A DNA stretch of 8,645 nt from an uncultured Clostridia bacterium. GTDB lineage: Bacteria; Bacillota; Clostridia; Christensenellales; Aristaeellaceae. Shown piece after piece: positions 6,025 through 8,645 of the stretch (position 1 is its first letter; every line of letters begins with the position of its first letter). A program made the translations under genes and the position numbers. The notes under the pieces are model-generated. The model saw nothing but the letters and a program-made list of their open reading frames with translations, ran no database searches and was not told the origin of the DNA. The stretch covers positions 1 to 8,645 of the forward strand of contig CALGYL010000335.1 in the NCBI GenBank assembly GCA_937934775.1. The letters are read 5' to 3'.

Positions 6025-8109
6025 ATGCTTTGGGCGATCGTAGCCATCGTGGTATCCATTGCGGCGCTGGGCGTCGCGGCATATTTCTACCGCTGGGTGA
6101 AAGCGCTGCCCACGGCCAACAAAGAAGTTGACCGCATTGGCGATCTGATTCGCAAGGGCGCGTTCACTTTCATCAAGCGCGAGTACAAGACCCTGGCGAT
6201 CTTCTGCGGCGTGGCGGGCGTGTGCATCCTGCTGTTCCTGCCCCATCCCATCTGGTCGACGTCTGACCCGATGCACAACGTGGGCATGCTTTTGAGCTAT
6301 CTGTTCGGTTCGACGCTGTCGGCCATCGCGGGCGTCGTGGGCATTTCGATCGCGACGATCGCCAACACCCGCTCGGCTTCCGCGGCGCGTGAGGGCATCG
6401 CGCCGGCGTACATGGCGGGCTTCCGCGGCGGCGCGGTCATGGGCATGGCCGTCGTGGCCACCTCCCTGATCGGCACTGCGGTCCTGTTCCTGATCATGCC
6501 GGAGAACCCGGACGAGCTCATCATGGCGTTCAGCTTTGGCGCCAGCTCCCTGGCGCTGTTCGCGAAGGCGGGCGGCGGCATCTTCACCAAGACCGCGGAC
6601 ATCTCGGCCGACCTTACGGGCAAGGTTGAGTTGGGCATCCCGGAAGACGACCCGCGCAACCCGGCGGTCATCGCCGACAACGTGGGCGACAACGTGGGCG
6701 ACGTGGCCGGCATGGGCGCCGACCTGTTTGACTCCAACGTGGCTGCCGTCGCGGCGGCGGTCGTCATCGCCACCGTGCTGGGCAAGATCGAGATCATCTT
6801 CTGCTTTGGCGCGCTGGGCCTCCTGGCCTCCATCATCGGCGTGTTTGCCTCCAAGATCGGCAAAGACGGCGACCCGGGCAAGGCCTTAAACGGCGGCACC
6901 TACCTGACCTGCGGCCTGTTCGCGGTGTTCACCCTGATCGCGACCCTGATCCCCTCCCACTTCGGGATGGCGCTTCAGGACGCGCTGCGCGTCTGGGGCG
7001 CGGCGGTGTTTGGCATGGTTGCGGGCGTGGTCATCGGCATCACCTCCGACTTCTTCGTCGGCGACGACAAAAAGCCGGTTGCCAAGGTCGCTTCCGCCTG
7101 CCAGAACGGCCCCGCGTTTACGATTCTGACCGGCTTCTCCTACGGCCTTTTGTCCACGCTGCCCTCCATGGCGGGCATCGGCTTGGCGGCGCTGGTTTCC
7201 TACAAGATCTGTGAGCCGCTGGGCGGCAACTACCCGATGCTGGGCATCGCGATGGCCGCCATCGGCATGCTGTCGGTTGTGGGCATGATCATTGCCAACG
7301 ACGCCTACGGCCCGGTTGTGGACAACGCGCGCGGCCTGGCCGAGATGTGCGGCCTGGGCGACGAAGTGCTTGAGATCACCGACAAGCTGGACGCCGCGGG
7401 CAACACCTCCAAGGCCATCACCAAGGGCTTCGCAATCGGCGCGGCCGGCCTTACGGTCATCGCGCTGCTCGGCGCGTTCAAAGAAACTGCCGAGCAGGCC
7501 ATCGCGGCGCTGGGCAGCTCTGTGGTCATCAACTTCAACATGATGGACCCGGTGGTGTTCTTTGGCGCGCTGGTTGGCGCAGCCATCCCGGCCGTGTTCT
7601 CCGCGATGCTGATCCTGGGCGTGGACCGGAACTCTGAGAAGATGGTCGCGGAAATCCGCCGTCAGTTCAGAGAGATCCCCGGCCTCAAGGAAGGCAAGCC
7701 TGGCGTGATCCCCGAGTATGACAAGTGCATCGACATCGCCACCGTGGGCGCCATCCAGGAGCTGATCCCGGCGGGCCTGATGGCCATCCTGGGCACCCTG
7801 GCGGTCGGCTTCATCGGCGGCGTCAACGCCATCGGCGGTTACCTGCTGGGCAACATCGTCACCGGCCTTCTGATCGCCCTGATGATGTCCAACGCGGGCG
7901 GCCTGTGGGACAACGCCAAGAAGTTCATCGAGTCCGGCAACTTCGGCGGCAAGGGCAGCGCGGCCCACAAAGCCGCGGTCATCGGCGACACCGTGGGCGA
8001 TCCCTTCAAGGACACCGCAGGCCCGTCGATCAACACCCAGATCACCGTCGTCTCGCTGGTTTCCACGCTGGCCGCCGGCCTGTTCGTGGCGTTCTCCCTG
8101 ATCAAGTAA
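6025..8109 (+). CDS. hppA: Membrane-bound ion-pumping pyrophosphatase (M-PPase)
   Basis: It hydrolyses cytoplasmic pyrophosphate and uses the energy to pump ions across the membrane. It has 694 residues, the usual size, with about 16 helices expected. ATG 6025 is chosen because AAGGGAG lies 8 bases upstream and the protein then starts directly with helix 1; TTG 5971 would add 18 charged residues. Catalytic motifs are intact: GGIFTKTADISADLTGK (184-200), EDDPRNPAVIADNVGDNVGD (207-226), NDAYGPVVDNARGLAEM (425-441), GGLWDNAKKFIE (625-636) and GDTVGDPFKDTAGPS (654-668). K463 and T466 in GNTSKAITKG match the pair that marks K+-independent pumps, which are H+ pumps in known cases. Odd points: after D233 the gate acid is Asp236 (ADLFDS) where K+-independent enzymes usually have Glu, and the usual Lys in the last motif is Thr674 (PSINTQITVV). 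Ion specificity is therefore inferred only. Confidence 0.96.
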   Translation: MLWAIVAIVVSIAALGVAAYFYRWVKALPTANKEVDRIGDLIRKGAFTFIKREYKTLAIFCGVAGVCILLFLPHPIWSTSDPMHNVGMLLSYLFGSTLSAIAGVVGISIATIANTRSASAAREGIAPAYMAGFRGGAVMGMAVVATSLIGTAVLFLIMPENPDELIMAFSFGASSLALFAKAGGGIFTKTADISADLTGKVELGIPEDDPRNPAVIADNVGDNVGDVAGMGADLFDSNVAAVAAAVVIATVLGKIEIIFCFGALGLLASIIGVFASKIGKDGDPGKALNGGTYLTCGLFAVFTLIATLIPSHFGMALQDALRVWGAAVFGMVAGVVIGITSDFFVGDDKKPVAKVASACQNGPAFTILTGFSYGLLSTLPSMAGIGLAALVSYKICEPLGGNYPMLGIAMAAIGMLSVVGMIIANDAYGPVVDNARGLAEMCGLGDEVLEITDKLDAAGNTSKAITKGFAIGAAGLTVIALLGAFKETAEQAIAALGSSVVINFNMMDPVVFFGALVGAAIPAVFSAMLILGVDRNSEKMVAEIRRQFREIPGLKEGKPGVIPEYDKCIDIATVGAIQELIPAGLMAILGTLAVGFIGGVNAIGGYLLGNIVTGLLIALMMSNAGGLWDNAKKFIESGNFGGKGSAAHKAAVIGDTVGDPFKDTAGPSINTQITVVSLVSTLAAGLFVAFSLIK

Positions 8110-8133
8110 GGTTTTCCTTCGATTGCTCCTTTG

Positions 8134-8165
8134 GGCGCCGGAAATCCGTCGGGATTTCCGGCGCC
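8134..8165 (+). terminator. Strong hairpin after the pyrophosphatase gene
   Basis: GGCGCCGGAAATCC (8134-8147) and GGATTTCCGGCGCC (8152-8165) are perfect 14-bp arms around GTCG, 24 bases after the stop codon. This is the expected place for a terminator, but TCTGTGCATC follows rather than a T-run. The GAAATCC/GGATTTC core recurs at 4210-4227. Confidence 0.6.
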
Positions 8166-8263
8166 TCTGTGCATCAAAAACCCGTTTGGCTTTTCATGTC
8201 AAAGATGCGCGCGCACACGCCGGCAAGCTTTGGATCTTTGGCGGGAAGGGCGCAATACAACGA

Positions 8264-8293
8264 GCGCCTGAAACCCTTGCGGATTTCAGGCGC
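8264..8293. terminator. Hairpin between convergent hppA and VOC-family genes
   Basis: GCGCCTGAAA (8264-8273) and TTTCAGGCGC (8284-8293) are 10-bp perfect arms, extended by CC/GG after one mismatch. On the - strand it follows the VOC-family gene by about 80 bases and is followed by TCGTTGTATT, so it may end that transcript. The rest of 8166-8375 shows no gene. Confidence 0.45.
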
Positions 8294-8375
8294 ATAAAGC
8301 GCTCGAGGCTCAGATGAAGATACCGCACAAATGCCGGGGTTCCCGGGGGCGGCTTCTGATGGGGGCAGACCGTGC

Positions 8376-8645
8376 TTATCTTTCGACAAAGCAGAAAGGG
8401 TGCCCCGCCGGATCGATCATGACGGTCCAGTGGTCGGAGTACTGGGCTGGGGACACTTTCGCTCCGCAAGCCACCGCGTGGGCGACAGCCTCCGCCATCC
8501 GGGATTTTTCCACCCCGAAGTCCAGGTGGACCATCTGCTGCTGCGCGCCGGGTGCTTCCGGCCAGACCGGCGGCACGTAGTCCTCATTTTTCTGAAAGCC
8601 GATCACCGTACTGCCCGGCGCCTGTTCGATTTCGCTCCACTCGTC
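8376..8645 (-). CDS. VOC/glyoxalase-like family protein, N-terminal part outside window
   Basis: The 90 C-terminal residues of a VOC-superfamily protein are visible; the frame stays open to the window edge, so the true start lies beyond it. The visible part has the second-half pattern of glyoxalase-like domains: GFQKNEDYVPPVWPEAPG, then QQQMVHLDFGV with the strand His-Leu-Asp, an AVAHAVACGAKV helix, and DHWTVMIDPAGHPFCFVER at the C-terminus. The last motif is the usual DPxGxPFC end where the metal or active-site Glu normally lies nearby. Members include lyases, dioxygenases and resistance proteins, so no reaction is proposed. It is convergent with the pyrophosphatase gene and shares the hairpin-bearing gap with it. 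Confidence 0.85.
   Translation of the reverse strand, partial: DEWSEIEQAPGSTVIGFQKNEDYVPPVWPEAPGAQQQMVHLDFGVEKSRMAEAVAHAVACGAKVSPAQYSDHWTVMIDPAGHPFCFVER

Noticed and set aside
5503..6082. Overlapping open frames in the pyrophosphatase leader, both strands
   Set aside because: They are Arg/Gly/Pro-rich, lack ribosome binding sites, overlap one another in several frames and show no recognisable motif.
8166..8250. Fourth, decayed copy of the 161-bp element
   Set aside because: GCATCAAAAACCCGTTTGGC resembles the interior of E0, but neither ATACCAAT end nor the other conserved blocks are present at the right distances.

Overview
The window looks like part of the chromosome of a GC-rich Bacillota, probably of the class Clostridia. 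This is inferred from strong purine-rich ribosome binding sites, a VanZ-family membrane protein, a compact dpp/opp-type transporter operon and a membrane pyrophosphatase. No rRNA or other marker gene is present, so the lineage is not proven.

Layout, left to right. Positions 1-217 hold the right end of one copy and the whole of a second copy of a 161-bp terminal-inverted-repeat element. Positions 244-4004 are a tight four-gene operon on the + strand for a peptide/nickel-type ABC importer: permeases DppB and DppC, then ATPases DppD and DppF. The spacings are 4 bp, 11 bp and a 4-bp ATGA overlap. The substrate-binding protein is not in the window. Positions 4005-4676 have no credible gene but are packed with structure: a 71-bp unit repeated three times, four further hairpins, a 19-bp direct repeat and an inverted copy of the 161-bp element. 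Positions 4677-5198 (- strand) encode a VanZ-family protein with a good promoter. A divergent + strand promoter at 5465-5493 starts a GC-rich leader of about 525 nt, followed by a complete membrane-bound pyrophosphatase (6025-8109). After a strong hairpin at 8134-8165, a partial VOC/glyoxalase-fold gene runs in from the right edge on the - strand.

The transporter genes would form one ATP-driven importer: two membrane subunits, two ATPases, and an external binding protein that probably lies upstream. The pyrophosphatase is an independent unit that hydrolyses cytoplasmic PPi to pump ions. It carries the Lys/Thr pair typical of K+-independent H+ pumps, but its ion-gate residues are unusual (Asp236 for the usual Glu, Thr674 for the usual Lys).

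The least explained content is intergenic. The 161-bp family has two full copies of exactly equal length, in opposite orientation, whose arms differ in sequence between copies yet stay complementary within each copy. There is also the 71-bp hairpin array and the long pyrophosphatase leader. I found no CRISPR, tRNA, rRNA, phage or transposase genes.
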